A stretch of 64,000 bases of DNA from Sphingomonas sp. A2-49 (lineage in GTDB: Bacteria > Pseudomonadota > Alphaproteobacteria > Sphingomonadales > Sphingomonadaceae). The stretch covers positions 166,864-230,863 of the forward strand of contig NZ_JAJLPA010000002.1 in the NCBI RefSeq assembly GCF_025548555.1. Direction: 5' to 3'. The translations under genes and the position numbers were made by a program. The notes under the pieces were generated by a model. That model was not told the origin of the DNA and ran no database searches. It saw only the letters and a program-made list of their open reading frames with translations. Shown piece by piece: positions 53,192 to 61,009 of the stretch. Every line of letters begins with the position of its first letter. The stretch's first letter is position 1.

Positions 53192-54256
53192 TCATCGGAT
53201 CGCAGCCTGGCCAGCGAGGGCCTCGATCTGTGCGACGGCCAGGGCAAGTTGCGCCGCTGCCTGTCCTCGCGTCCAGTCGGCCACGCTGTTGCCAAGTTTG
53301 AACCAGGGCAGCCGTTCGCATCGACGTCTAAACATTGCTGGGAGCGGCACCGTTGCCCACGGATTTTCCAGGAGGACTAGTCCGCGTTCGAAGCTGACGA
53401 TCGCCGCGGCGAGATGGCTCTTGGCGTCCCCACTCATTCGAAACCGTCCGTCATGGCCCATCGTCGTGCGGCGAGGATTGCCCTCTTCCAGCAGCGGCGC
53501 ACCTTTCCAGCCGTAAAACGCGTGCCAAATCGCTCCCGAGGTCAGGCCGATGTGACCCGAAACGAGCGGGAGCGTCTGAAGCAACTGGCTCTTGCTCATC
53601 GGATCGAACGTGGTGAGGTCGAGCCACAGGACCGACGGCACGGCTTCGCGCCGCTGATGCTCGCTAGCTTTGACGCTGCATAACTTGCTGATGACGTTCG
53701 CCTGGATCGAGTCGAACGGCTTCGTGGGATCGGGTGTGCCGCCTGGATGCCAGACCGAGGTCGTGTGGGTGACGAGCATGTCGCCGACCTTGCGGCTAGT
53801 GCGCTCGACGCCGGGTACGTCCTCGCCGGCGGCAATAGCGAACCGCCGGGCGGTCTGTGCGCCGTCTTCGTGCTTGGCATGGACCTCCACCGTCACGGGC
53901 CCGTCGCCGGCATTTGCCTCGAAGTCCGGCGACGGACCGTGTTTCGCCGACGCGGGCAGCGGCACCGGCGTCATTCGAGCCTCGATCATCGCGCCGAGCG
54001 CGCGCAGCTCCGCAAGGGCGGCAGCGGCATCGGCGATGTTTTCCAGGTCGGCCGCGCGCTGCAGCACGCTCCGCATGTCTACCTTGAACGTGGGCGAGCG
54101 CCAAACCGCGTCGGCCGCCCTCCGGGTGAGGAAGTCGGTCGCGCTCGCTTGATGGAGGAAAAGCGCGCTCCATGCTGGATGACGCTGGTCGGCAACGAGC
54201 GGCGCTTCCTCGATCGCCTTCACCTGTTGGGGCATCAGCAGGGCATGAAGCGACAT
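53192..54256 (-). CDS. Unknown protein with weak nuclease-like motifs, coupled to the recombinase
   Basis: 354 residues; I do not recognise the family. The middle has SPDFEANAGDGPVTVEVHAK (D111 ... E124), which recalls a PD-(D/E)xK nuclease site, but the lysine position is His (EVH). Also seen: SVLWLDLTTFDPMSKSQLLQ, IWHAFYGWKGAPLLEEGNPR and IVSFERGLVLLENPWATVPL. The N-terminus is helical. Its ATG directly follows the recombinase stop (TAGATG), so the two are translated together. DNA processing in concert with the recombinase is inference. Confidence 0.6.
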   Translation of the reverse strand: MSLHALLMPQQVKAIEEAPLVADQRHPAWSALFLHQASATDFLTRRAADAVWRSPTFKVDMRSVLQRAADLENIADAAAALAELRALGAMIEARMTPVPLPASAKHGPSPDFEANAGDGPVTVEVHAKHEDGAQTARRFAIAAGEDVPGVERTSRKVGDMLVTHTTSVWHPGGTPDPTKPFDSIQANVISKLCSVKASEHQRREAVPSVLWLDLTTFDPMSKSQLLQTLPLVSGHIGLTSGAIWHAFYGWKGAPLLEEGNPRRTTMGHDGRFRMSGDAKSHLAAAIVSFERGLVLLENPWATVPLPAMFRRRCERLPWFKLGNSVADWTRGQAAAQLALAVAQIEALAGQAAIR

Positions 54257-55261
54257 CTACAGGAATCGTTCACCGGCGTGGTCGGCGAACAGCTCGTGGT
54301 TGCGGACATAGTCCGATAGCACTTCAAGCGACTTGTGCCGGCTTTGCTCGCGCATCTTGAAGATGTTGGCCCCCCGCCGCGCCGCCTCAGTGAGGAACCC
54401 GGCGCGTAGCGAATGGCCGCTCACCTGTTCGGGATCGTAGCCCGCCGCCTCGGCGCGCGCCTTCACCACCAGCGCAACGCCGCGGTCGCTCATCGGCTTG
54501 GCGGTGATCCGACCCTGCGGCGTCAGCTTGCGGAACACCGGCCCGTCGGCGAACCCGGCGAGCGTCACCCAGTCGAGCAGCAGCTGCTTTGGCCGGATGC
54601 GGGTGCCCTCGGGGATCGCGATCTCGACGCCCGCGCCCTCTTGGTCGGTCTTCGACCTGCCGATCACGACACGAATGCCCTCGGGCACCATCGCCACCTC
54701 GTCGAGCTGCAGCGCGACCAGCTCTGACCGGCGGAAGGCGCCCGCCATGCCGATGGCGAGCAGCGCGCGGTCGCGGACGGCGCGGGGGCTGTCGCCATCG
54801 ATGCCGTGGAGCATGTCGCGCAGCATGTCGGCGTCGGCCGCGCGTTTCTTGCCTTTGCGAACGCCATGGGTGCGCCGGATGCCGGCGAGGACGTCACGGA
54901 TCGCCTGAGCACCGACGCATGCTTGCGGCGGATCGAACCCATTGACACGGTGCATGTAGCCGATCGCCGCCAGCCGACGCCCGATCGTTGCCGTCTTCAC
55001 GCCCGCGTCAGCTTCGGCAGCCAGGAACGTCGCCACCGCTGCGGGCGCGGCCGGGAGCGGCCCGACGCCACGGCCGTCGCACCAAGCGGAAAAGATGGTC
55101 CAGTCGGACAGATAGGCGCGCCGCGTCGAAGCGGCGCGCGACGCGGCGGCATAGCCGCGGGCAGCGTTGACCTCCGCCTCGATGATTGCCGGAAGTACCG
55201 GCGCCTCGAGAACGGGCGGCCGGACGATCAGAGCTTGCGGGAGGGGATCCTTGTCAGCCAT
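54257..55261 (-). CDS. Tyrosine recombinase/integrase
   Basis: 334 residues from MADKDPLPQALIV. N-terminal SAM-like domain (RRAYLSDWTIFSAWCDGRGV, VKTATIGRRLAAIGYMHRVN). Catalytic domain: Arg I in GMAGAFRRSELVALQLDEVA, HxxR in VSGHSLRAGFLTEAARRGAN, His III and Tyr in SRHKSLEVLSDYVRNHELF. All catalytic residues are present. It leads a four-gene minus-strand operon and is likely to act at sites near 49868 and 55530. No tRNA gene is nearby. Confidence 0.92.
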   Translation of the reverse strand: MADKDPLPQALIVRPPVLEAPVLPAIIEAEVNAARGYAAASRAASTRRAYLSDWTIFSAWCDGRGVGPLPAAPAAVATFLAAEADAGVKTATIGRRLAAIGYMHRVNGFDPPQACVGAQAIRDVLAGIRRTHGVRKGKKRAADADMLRDMLHGIDGDSPRAVRDRALLAIGMAGAFRRSELVALQLDEVAMVPEGIRVVIGRSKTDQEGAGVEIAIPEGTRIRPKQLLLDWVTLAGFADGPVFRKLTPQGRITAKPMSDRGVALVVKARAEAAGYDPEQVSGHSLRAGFLTEAARRGANIFKMREQSRHKSLEVLSDYVRNHELFADHAGERFL

Positions 55262-55517
55262 GTCGCTGTCCGCGCCGCGCCCGTCGCATCGATGACGCTC
55301 GGCGCGGCGGCCGCGCTTGATCCTGCGGCGACCCAGGCCGACGGGAAGCGCGCGCTGGCGGGTAGCAAATTTTGCTGGCGTCGTCGCGACGTTCGACGCC
55401 AATCACCCGCCCTACCGCCACCCGTAACGCGGCCAGCCATCGTCGCAGCCCCATCGAAAGCCTCCCTGTGCCTTCCGCGACCTCTAACAGGGCTCGCGAA
55501 ATCGAGCTATAAGTTTG

Positions 55518-55541
55518 TTCCGAGAATCAGCGTTATCGGAA
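55518..55541. repeat. Dyad site with inverted core AATCAGCGTTATCG
   Basis: TTCCGA (55518-55523) and TCGGAA (55536-55541) form a perfect 6-bp dyad; within it 55525-55538 is the exact complement of 49860-49873. It lies about 260 bases upstream of the recombinase start, in a 327-base gap that otherwise holds no gene. A recombinase binding site would look like this. Confidence 0.5.
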
Positions 55542-55588
55542 AAAACAAGCCGGGTAAGCGCAGAGCTGTGGCTGTCACCAAACGGGGT

Positions 55589-57649
55589 TCATGTCGTCGC
55601 ACCGTTTTTCAAATCATCGAAATATTCGGATGCTGGCCGTACGCCGGTTAGAAACAGACGATCGCGGGCGCGTGTGCAGGCGACATAGAGCAGGCGTCGT
55701 TCGGTTTCGTAGATCTCGTCGAGCTCCGCCTCGTCGGCTGCATCGGCCACCCTCTCATCCAGAGGCAGAATGCCCTGATCGCACGCCATCACTATGACGG
55801 CTCGAAACTCCAAGCCCTTCGCCAAGTGCATCGGCGCGGTGGTAATCGCGGCAGCGTCGTCTCTGCCATTTATCGCATCCCGAGCTCGCACGATGAGGTC
55901 GGATGCGCGCACGAAAATGCCGATTTCGTGCGCGGCAATGCCATCGGCTAACCACCCGTCGACCATCGCACCGACCGCTGCGGCTTCGTCATCGGCATTG
56001 GCAAATGTTTCGACCACAGGTGCTGGCCCGTCAAAAACCGATACGATCCCACGCCGCTCGTCTTCCAAGCCATCGACGTCGCGCAGGACCGGTGGCAGCA
56101 GGTGATCGGCCGCCTGCCGGATTTGCTGCGACGTGCGGTAGCAGACCTTGAGCGTATGCGACCGGCCGCGCACCTCGACGCCCAGGCTCGACCACGAATA
56201 CGGATGTTGGAAGATGCGCTGGCCCATGTCGCCGGCAAGGAACAGCGCGTCGCGCCCGGCGGGCGCCAGCGCGGCGAAGAAGCGGAGTTCGGCTGGCGCC
56301 AGATCCTGCGCCTCATCGAGGATGATGTGATCGAACGGCTTGCGCAGACGATCGGCCAGCGCCACGGCCAACCCGGTGAACACCTGCGCCCATGTCGTAT
56401 GGCGTTCCGCCACCAGCGCCGAGCGCACCGCCTCGAACACCGGCCACAGCCGCTCGCGCTGGTTCGGGCCGAGCCTGCTCTTGCGGCCCATTCGCTGCAC
56501 GGCCGCATAGGCGTCGAGGGTCGTGATGCCCCACGCGTCGACGACGTTGGTCCATTCGGAGAGCAGGAAGCGATCCGAAAAGCCCTTGAGATGCGAGTCC
56601 TTGGCTGCCTCGCCCAGCTTTTCCCGCAACACGGCCTCCGACGCGATACGCGGGCGAACGCCGTGTTCGAGCTGATACATCTGCTCGGCAATGCCTTGAA
56701 ACGAGGCCGCGGTAATGCGCGGGACGATGCCGCCGGTCTCAGGGGCCAAGACCAGTAGCTTCTTCCCCATCGCGCCGGCGAGCGGCTGCGAGAAGCTGGC
56801 GAGCAGGATACGCGCCCCCGGGTTCTCGCGCGCCAGCCGCACGGCGCGATGGATCGCGACGATCGTCTTGCCCGTGCCAGCCGATCCGGCGACCCGCGCC
56901 GGGCCGGCGAAGCTGCGGTCGGTCAGATCACGCTGGGAAGGGTGGAGAAAGACGCCCCACTTTTCCCACGGGAACGCTAGCGCCTGTTCGAGCTCGTCCT
57001 GATCGGCGATCGGCCTGATACGGCGCAGAGCATCGGGGTGCGTGAACGGATCGGCCGTGGCCGGTGTCGGCACTGGCAGCGCGCCGGTCGCGGCATATTC
57101 GAGCAGAGCTTCTGATGCTTCACCCGGCAGATGCTCCGCGAGCGTGAAGAAGCCTTCCTCGGTCGCCGCGCGGACATCGGCGAGCCAGTCCGCCGGTACG
57201 CCGATCGACAGCAGGGCATCATCGCCAAGCGACACGAATAATTGCGGTTGGGATGCCGCAGCGACCATCGCTTCGGGCGTAACGAAGTCGAACGTCTCGG
57301 GCGGTGCGACTTCCTCCACTCGCTCGCGAACTTCGACGATCTGGACCGCGCCGGTACGAGGATGCGCCTCGATCCGCCGCCGCTCGGCCCAGGCATAGGC
57401 GTTGTTGTGGTGATCGACATAGGCGACCAGCATCGACTCGCCAGTCTTGTGGACGATCAGCCGCACGTCGCGATTGACCCGCGCCGACCAGAAGTTCGGA
57501 TCCTTGCTCTTGTCGATGCGGTGAAGTTGAAGACCGTTGCCGGTCGGATCCATCTGTAAGTCGAAAACGCTCGCCTTCACGGCCTTCTGGTCCTGCCCGG
57601 ACAGGCGGTTGAAGGAAGCAGTGAAGGTGTCGGCGATTAGGAAGTTCAT
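55589..57649 (-). CDS. SF1 (UvrD/Rep-like) helicase with RelE-like N-terminal domain
   Basis: 686 residues. Residues 1-90 look like a RelE/ParE toxin fold (FTASFNRLSGQDQKAVKASV, GLQLHRIDKSKDPNFWSARV, VRLIVHKTGESMLVAYVDHH). The helicase follows: Walker A AGSAGTGKTIVAIHRAV (about 275), HIILDEAQDLAPAEL (Walker B), HLAKGLEFRAVIVMACDQ and RRLLYVACTRARDRLFLTG (motifs V-VI). It would unwind DNA with ATP. It is the fourth gene of the res-mod operon, 4 bases after the previous gene, and probably takes part in restriction. Confidence 0.88.
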   Translation of the reverse strand: MNFLIADTFTASFNRLSGQDQKAVKASVFDLQMDPTGNGLQLHRIDKSKDPNFWSARVNRDVRLIVHKTGESMLVAYVDHHNNAYAWAERRRIEAHPRTGAVQIVEVRERVEEVAPPETFDFVTPEAMVAAASQPQLFVSLGDDALLSIGVPADWLADVRAATEEGFFTLAEHLPGEASEALLEYAATGALPVPTPATADPFTHPDALRRIRPIADQDELEQALAFPWEKWGVFLHPSQRDLTDRSFAGPARVAGSAGTGKTIVAIHRAVRLARENPGARILLASFSQPLAGAMGKKLLVLAPETGGIVPRITAASFQGIAEQMYQLEHGVRPRIASEAVLREKLGEAAKDSHLKGFSDRFLLSEWTNVVDAWGITTLDAYAAVQRMGRKSRLGPNQRERLWPVFEAVRSALVAERHTTWAQVFTGLAVALADRLRKPFDHIILDEAQDLAPAELRFFAALAPAGRDALFLAGDMGQRIFQHPYSWSSLGVEVRGRSHTLKVCYRTSQQIRQAADHLLPPVLRDVDGLEDERRGIVSVFDGPAPVVETFANADDEAAAVGAMVDGWLADGIAAHEIGIFVRASDLIVRARDAINGRDDAAAITTAPMHLAKGLEFRAVIVMACDQGILPLDERVADAADEAELDEIYETERRLLYVACTRARDRLFLTGVRPASEYFDDLKNGATT

Positions 57650-57653
57650 CTGC

Positions 57654-58031
57654 CTATTTTTTCGACCACTGGCGGTATACCGCCTTTAGTTCGTCCATCC
57701 AGCAGGCGACGGGGTCCGAGATGTCCCGTCCTTGGCTCTCAGCCATGTTGAAGAATCCCGGGCCGGGCATTTGGTCGCCAGTCTTGTGCACCACAACGAC
57801 GGTCGTGAGGCCGAGGCCCTCGTCATCATCCTCCGTGGCAATTTGTCCAAGAAAATGGTCGAGGCGATGGTCATGAGCATCGAGTGAGATCGAGCCGATC
57901 CGCGCAACGAGGTCCGAATAGGCAATCAACGCTTCTCGCCGCGCTACCTTATACATAACCGCACGCGCCTCGCCCTTGGCCGCTTCCCAAGCTTCATCAT
58001 TAAACCCGTGCCTGAAGCCATCGACGATCAC
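57654..58031 (-). CDS. Hypothetical protein of the restriction operon (125 residues)
   Basis: GTG start with GAGGGG 8 bases before. FNDEAWEAAKGEARAVMYKV, ARREALIAYSDLVARIGSIS, HDHRLDHFLGQIATEDDDEG, TTVVVVHKTGDQMPGPGFFN, SDPVACWMDELKAVYRQWSK. I know no biochemical function. It lies 20 bases after mod and 4 before the helicase gene, so it belongs to the operon; the shape suggests a small adaptor or a winged-helix-like (alkyltransferase-like) domain. Confidence 0.75.
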   Translation of the reverse strand: MIVDGFRHGFNDEAWEAAKGEARAVMYKVARREALIAYSDLVARIGSISLDAHDHRLDHFLGQIATEDDDEGLGLTTVVVVHKTGDQMPGPGFFNMAESQGRDISDPVACWMDELKAVYRQWSKK

Positions 58032-58051
58032 GGCGAATCCCCTCGCATTGT

Positions 58052-61009
58052 CTAAACGCTAAACACCTTCATCACCTCGTCGCCGAAGTGGTTGATGACC
58101 TTCACTGCGATCCGTCCACCCGCCGGTCGCTCGAACGGGCGCGAGGTGTCGGAATAGAGCGTCGCCCAGGCGTCCTCATCGATCTCGGCCTGGAGCGCGG
58201 TCTTGAGATTCTTGTAGGGGTCGTTCGCGCCCAGAAAATAGGCATGTCGGACGAAGAAGCTCTCTTCGTTATAGTCAGTGTCGATGAACCAAGCTGCGAT
58301 GCCATTAGTGTCGCTGGAGCGGATATCGCCTGTGTTGGGATCGAACACGTCGACGCCGTTCACCTTGACGCGGACCGTTGCGCCGCCATCGTTCAGCACC
58401 TCGACATCGGGCTCGCCGAACACGACGAACATATTGCCGCGCCCGGTGTTCTTCAGTTCCTCCGACATATGCATGTCGGGGTTGATCCGGGCCTTGAGGA
58501 TTGTGAGGCTGCCGAGCTTGTCAAGCTCGGACGAGTGTGCGTCGAAGTTGAAGGCGCAGGCGATCAGCACGTCGAAGCGGTTGTCCACCGCCTCGCGCGC
58601 GGCAGCGACGAGATCCTGACGACCGACGGTGCCGTATTCGGGGCCGATGAGGATCGCGGCGCGGCGCTCCGGGCCGTCCGCGCCTTCGATGAAGGTCGCG
58701 GCGGCGCCGATGAAGTTGCCGGGCCAAGGCGCGATGCTCTCGAAGGTGATGCGGTCGCCCTTGGCCTGCTGCTTGACGCCCTCCGCCTTGAGATAGTCGA
58801 TTACGATTCCACCGAAGTCGGCACCCGCCAGATCGGAGTCCGCGGCGGAGCGCTTGCCGTCGGCTGCGTCGGCCGTCTCGATCAGTTCCTCCTCGCTGGC
58901 AGGGAGGACGCGGTGCGGCGATAGGCTTTCGACCGTGAACGGACCGGCGACGCGGACGCGAGCGGGGTCGGTGTAGGGCTTGTCGTAGAGATATTCGACA
59001 TCGGCGCGGCCGGCGATGCTGGCGTCGATCTCGCGCTGACGGGCGATGCGCGCTTCCCACCATTTCGCGTGCGGCTCGGCGGTGGCAGGCGCCGCGGTGG
59101 CGGGAAGCTCACGCGGGATCTGCCATTCCTCCCAGCTTTCGTCGGTCGCCGTGTTGAGTGCGGTGCGCAGCGGCTCGAGCACCGCCTGCCACTTCTCCCA
59201 GATGTCGTCGATCAGCGGGTTGTTGGCGATCGACTTGAGCGTGATGTGCGGCACGCGCTCGTAGACGAAGCCTTGGCGGATATCGTCGTGCACCGCCGTT
59301 TCGGGCGGCACAGTCTGGGTGAGCGAGGCCTCCTTCGCGCGGCCTTCACGGCTGTCTGCGAGCAGATACCAAGGATAGCGGGCAGCCATCAACCGAGTGC
59401 GAGCAAGCGTGAGGGCGACCCGGCTGGTATCCATTGTGATCCAGCGTCGGCCCATTTGCTCGGCTACATAGGCTGTGGTGCCCGAGCCACAGGTTGGGTC
59501 AAGCACGAGATCGCCTGGATCAGTGGCCATCAAGATGCAGCGCTCTATGACCTTGGCTGATGTTTCGACTACGTATTGTTTATCCGAAGCGAACCCAGCG
59601 ATACCTGTGTCAGACCAAACGTCAGTTTCAGCATAGACTGCGAAATCATCGAAGTATCGAACGTAGTAGAGCCCGGTAGAAGTCGACTCCAAGCGCCCGG
59701 CATTGCGCAAGTTTCGCATCCCGCTTTCGCTCGTCTTCCAACGCACTTTCAATGATGGGCGGAGCTCCCGCCCCTGGAATTGAACTGGGAACCACGACGC
59801 TGCCCCTTCGCCCTTCTCTCGGCCAACGCTTTGGCTTGTAAGATTGTCTATGCGATAAACGCGCGCGCCGGCAGGGAGCTTTTCGGGTGCAAATTTCTCT
59901 TCCAGACTCAAACTTCGGCTTGTGAGATCAGAAAAGCGCACCCTCGAATAGGCCGACCCGCCATTCCCAGATAATACCTTACGGCGATATGGAGGTTTGA
60001 ATTTTAGCCACTGCTTGTTGCGGCAATAGTATAGAATAATATCGTATGTGCCCGGCAGGTATTCCGATGTTGCCCCCGCCGTCTTCGTGAAGATAATTTG
60101 GGATACGAAGTTTTCTGCCCCAAATACTTCGTCCATGACTGCCCGCACACGGTGCACGTTCTCGTCGCTGATCTGCACGAAGATCGACCCACTCTCGGTC
60201 AGCAGGTCGCGCATCGCGGTCAGGCGGTCGCGCAGATAGGTCAGGTAGCTGTGGATGCCGTCCTTCCAGGTGTCGCGGAACGCCTTCACCTGCTCGGGCT
60301 CACGGCTGATGTCGGTCTGCTTGCCGTCCTTCACGTCGCGCGACTGGGTGCTGACCTGCCAATTCGAATTGAATTTGATGCCGTATGGCGGGTCGAAATA
60401 GATGCACTGCACCTTGCCCTTCAGGCTCTCGCGCTCGGACAGGCTCGCCATCACCTGCAGGCTGTCGCCCAAGATCATGCGGTTCGACCAATGGCCATCG
60501 TGCTTGTAGAAGCCTTCCTCGATCCAGTCCTTCGGCAAGCCGTTAAAGTCGGCGAACATGTTGGGTGCGTCGGTGGTCGCTTCGCGCGCTTCCGCTGTTC
60601 GGCGCTTCAAGTCGCCGATGATTGCCTGCGGTTGGATCTTCTCCTGAATATAGAGCGGCGGCACGTTGACGACGAGGTCCGACCAGTCCTGCCGGTCCTT
60701 GCCGCGCCAGACGAGTTGCGTGTCGGACAGGGTGAGCGTGCCAGTCGCGGCAAGCTCGGCCTGTTGCGTTTCGGTGATCGTGATCCGAGCCCCGTTCCAG
60801 ATAATAAGGGGCACACTCGGTTCCTCTTCGGTTCGGGTCTGGCCCTCAGCCAGCGGCCGGGCACGGGGATAATGTTTGGGCGGCAGCGGATGCGTGTCTT
60901 CCTCGCGCCGGAAGAAGCTCTCCATCTCCGCCGTCGGGATGTTGCGCCGCGTGGCCTCGGCGTGACGCAGCGCTTCAATCTTCTTGGGGGTGCCGGGCTT
61001 GCGTGCCAT
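58052..61009 (-). CDS. mod: Type III-like DNA methyltransferase (Mod)
   Basis: 985 residues from the ATG at 61009, which overlaps the res stop (TAATG). The amino-methylase motif comes first, CIYFDPPYGIKFNSNW (DPPY), and the SAM site later, DLVLDPTCGSGTTAYVAEQM (FxGxG-like), the beta-class order of Type III Mod. Between them DRLTAMRDLLTESGSIFVQI SDENVHR is the target region border. A C-terminal 350-residue extension (AILIGPEYGTVGRQDLVAAA, NMFVVFGEPDVEVLNDGGAT) is longer than in EcoP15I Mod. It should methylate adenine or cytosine N4. Confidence 0.9.
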   Translation of the reverse strand: MARKPGTPKKIEALRHAEATRRNIPTAEMESFFRREEDTHPLPPKHYPRARPLAEGQTRTEEEPSVPLIIWNGARITITETQQAELAATGTLTLSDTQLVWRGKDRQDWSDLVVNVPPLYIQEKIQPQAIIGDLKRRTAEAREATTDAPNMFADFNGLPKDWIEEGFYKHDGHWSNRMILGDSLQVMASLSERESLKGKVQCIYFDPPYGIKFNSNWQVSTQSRDVKDGKQTDISREPEQVKAFRDTWKDGIHSYLTYLRDRLTAMRDLLTESGSIFVQISDENVHRVRAVMDEVFGAENFVSQIIFTKTAGATSEYLPGTYDIILYYCRNKQWLKFKPPYRRKVLSGNGGSAYSRVRFSDLTSRSLSLEEKFAPEKLPAGARVYRIDNLTSQSVGREKGEGAASWFPVQFQGRELRPSLKVRWKTSESGMRNLRNAGRLESTSTGLYYVRYFDDFAVYAETDVWSDTGIAGFASDKQYVVETSAKVIERCILMATDPGDLVLDPTCGSGTTAYVAEQMGRRWITMDTSRVALTLARTRLMAARYPWYLLADSREGRAKEASLTQTVPPETAVHDDIRQGFVYERVPHITLKSIANNPLIDDIWEKWQAVLEPLRTALNTATDESWEEWQIPRELPATAAPATAEPHAKWWEARIARQREIDASIAGRADVEYLYDKPYTDPARVRVAGPFTVESLSPHRVLPASEEELIETADAADGKRSAADSDLAGADFGGIVIDYLKAEGVKQQAKGDRITFESIAPWPGNFIGAAATFIEGADGPERRAAILIGPEYGTVGRQDLVAAAREAVDNRFDVLIACAFNFDAHSSELDKLGSLTILKARINPDMHMSEELKNTGRGNMFVVFGEPDVEVLNDGGATVRVKVNGVDVFDPNTGDIRSSDTNGIAAWFIDTDYNEESFFVRHAYFLGANDPYKNLKTALQAEIDEDAWATLYSDTSRPFERPAGGRIAVKVINHFGDEVMKVFSV

